Part shown: positions 4,512 to 5,328 of the stretch, in pieces
How positions within the stretch are numbered: position 1 is the first letter of the stretch
Layout of the letters: each line of letters starts with the position of its first letter
NCBI GenBank assembly: GCA_900766945.1
Contig: CAAFXD010000127.1
Coordinates: 1 to 5,328, forward strand
From: Clostridia bacterium
GTDB taxonomy: Bacteria > Bacillota > Clostridia > Oscillospirales > Acutalibacteraceae
Reading direction: 5' to 3'
DNA: 5,328 nucleotides
Translations under genes and position numbers: made by a program
Notes under the pieces: model-generated
Told to the model about the DNA's origin: nothing
What the model saw: the letters and a program-made list of their open reading frames with translations, nothing else
Databases searched by the model: none

Positions 4512-5328
4512 CGAGAAAAAATGGTTTCCTTGCGAACTGCATTGCCACACCGTCCACAGCGACGGCGATTTTACCGTGGAAACGCTCCTGCAAACCGCCC
4601 GTGAACGGGGGTTAGACGGAATTTGTCTAACCGACCACAACACAACATCAGGTTGGGCGGAAATCCCGACGGACAGCACGCCTGCGGTGCTGTGCGGTAT
4701 GGAATGGACGACCTATTTCGGGCATATGCCCGTGCTCGATTGCCGCGAATATGTCGATTGGCGCGATGCGACGATAGAAAACATTGATGAAAAACTCCGT
4801 GCCGTGCACGACCGCGGCGGGCTTTGCGGCATGGCGCACCCCTACCAAATCGGCACGCCGATTTGCACAGGCGGTTTTTGGGAATTTCAAGTGCAAGATT
4901 ATACTTTAATAGATTACATAGAAGTGTGGGCGGAGGGCGCGCCGTATTTGAATACCGCAAACTACCGCGCGCAAGAAAAGTGGCAGTCCCTTTTGGATAA
5001 GGGCTATCACATTGCCCCCACCATGGGGCGCGATTGGCACCGCCCGACAAAGAACATGTACCCCACGGCGTGCACCTATCTGTTGTGCCCTGACGGCACA
5101 CTTAACCCCGAAAAGATGAAAACCGCCCTCAAAAACGGCAGAACAAGCGTCTGCGTCGGCCCGCTGTTCTATTTTGAAACTGCAAGCGGCGCCACCGTGG
5201 GCGATACCGTAAAATCAGGAAAAACCGAACTGCGGTTTACTTTGGACGATACGCGCTACCGCGCCTCCAATCCCGAAAATCAATTTACGCCGCGCGAAAT
5301 CCGCTTGCTTTCAAACGGCGGGGCAGAA
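4504..5328 (+). CDS. PHP-domain metallohydrolase (CehA/McbA-like), C-terminus beyond window
   Basis: From ATG 4504, 275 codons run open to the window end. GAGGAGG (4488-4494) lies 9 nt upstream, and the gene overlaps the preceding stop. PHP metal-site motifs appear in order: CELHCHTVHSDGDF (His13, His15, Asp20), LTDHN (Asp44, His45), GMEWTTYFGH (Glu67, His74), MAHP (His112), IEVW (Glu140) and GRDWH (Asp177, His179). A C-terminal part (about 210-275) has KNGRTSVCVGPLFYF and GATVGDTV, a module seen after PHP domains in CehA/McbA-type proteins. PHP enzymes use a di- or trinuclear metal site to hydrolyse phosphoesters, or in CehA/McbA carbamate or ester bonds. No signal peptide is visible. The substrate is unknown; class assignment is firm. 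Confidence 0.9.
   Translation, partial: MNNEKKWFPCELHCHTVHSDGDFTVETLLQTARERGLDGICLTDHNTTSGWAEIPTDSTPAVLCGMEWTTYFGHMPVLDCREYVDWRDATIENIDEKLRAVHDRGGLCGMAHPYQIGTPICTGGFWEFQVQDYTLIDYIEVWAEGAPYLNTANYRAQEKWQSLLDKGYHIAPTMGRDWHRPTKNMYPTACTYLLCPDGTLNPEKMKTALKNGRTSVCVGPLFYFETASGATVGDTVKSGKTELRFTLDDTRYRASNPENQFTPREIRLLSNGGAE

Noticed and set aside
1..5328. CRISPR array, IS element, phage or toxin-antitoxin module
   Set aside because: No regularly spaced repeats, terminal inverted repeats, transposase or phage motifs were seen on either strand.

Overview
The window looks like chromosome from a low-to-mid-GC Gram-positive anaerobe, most likely class Clostridia (Oscillospirales/Ruminococcaceae-like). This is inferred from the strong GGAGG/GAGGTGAT ribosome-binding sites, the base composition near 50% GC, the family make-up, and the unusually high cysteine content of the predicted proteins. 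No rRNA, tRNA, CRISPR array or insertion sequence is visible, and the genus cannot be fixed from the sequence.

Left half, minus strand. Positions 1-1052 hold the N-terminal 350 codons of a secreted subtilisin-like (S8) protease that runs off the left edge before its catalytic serine. It has a signal peptide, a copper-amine-oxidase-N-like segment, an I9-type propeptide, and the Asp and His catalytic motifs. Upstream of it, also on the minus strand, is a 247-aa short-chain dehydrogenase of the FabG type (1186-1929). Each of the two genes has its own promoter candidate.

Centre. Between 1930 and 2191 is a compact divergent control region. A promoter fires left into the dehydrogenase and another fires right, with -35 boxes only 9 bp apart. 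TTTCTYTTGC repeats lie 21 bp apart across the pair, and a third copy sits at the same -35 position in the protease promoter. The rightward transcript begins with a well-equipped 12-codon ORF (MLKRLPNDTPLP, ending Pro-stop). A nested hairpin follows, then a small intrinsic-terminator-like hairpin. This arrangement looks like a leader-peptide attenuator.

Right half, plus strand. Four genes follow, tightly coupled by start/stop overlaps: a PI-PLC X-domain phosphodiesterase without a signal peptide (2192-3088), a membrane-anchored alpha/beta hydrolase (3085-4050), a 154-aa beta-rich protein (4047-4511), and a PHP-fold metallohydrolase cut by the right edge (from 4504). The 154-aa protein resembles the N-terminal domain that precedes the PHP domain in CehA/McbA-like proteins, so these last two genes look like one protein split in two. 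Together the operon encodes three predicted hydrolases of ester or phosphoester bonds (the PHP activity is less certain), apparently under leader control. A lipid or phosphodiester turnover role is plausible but is inference.
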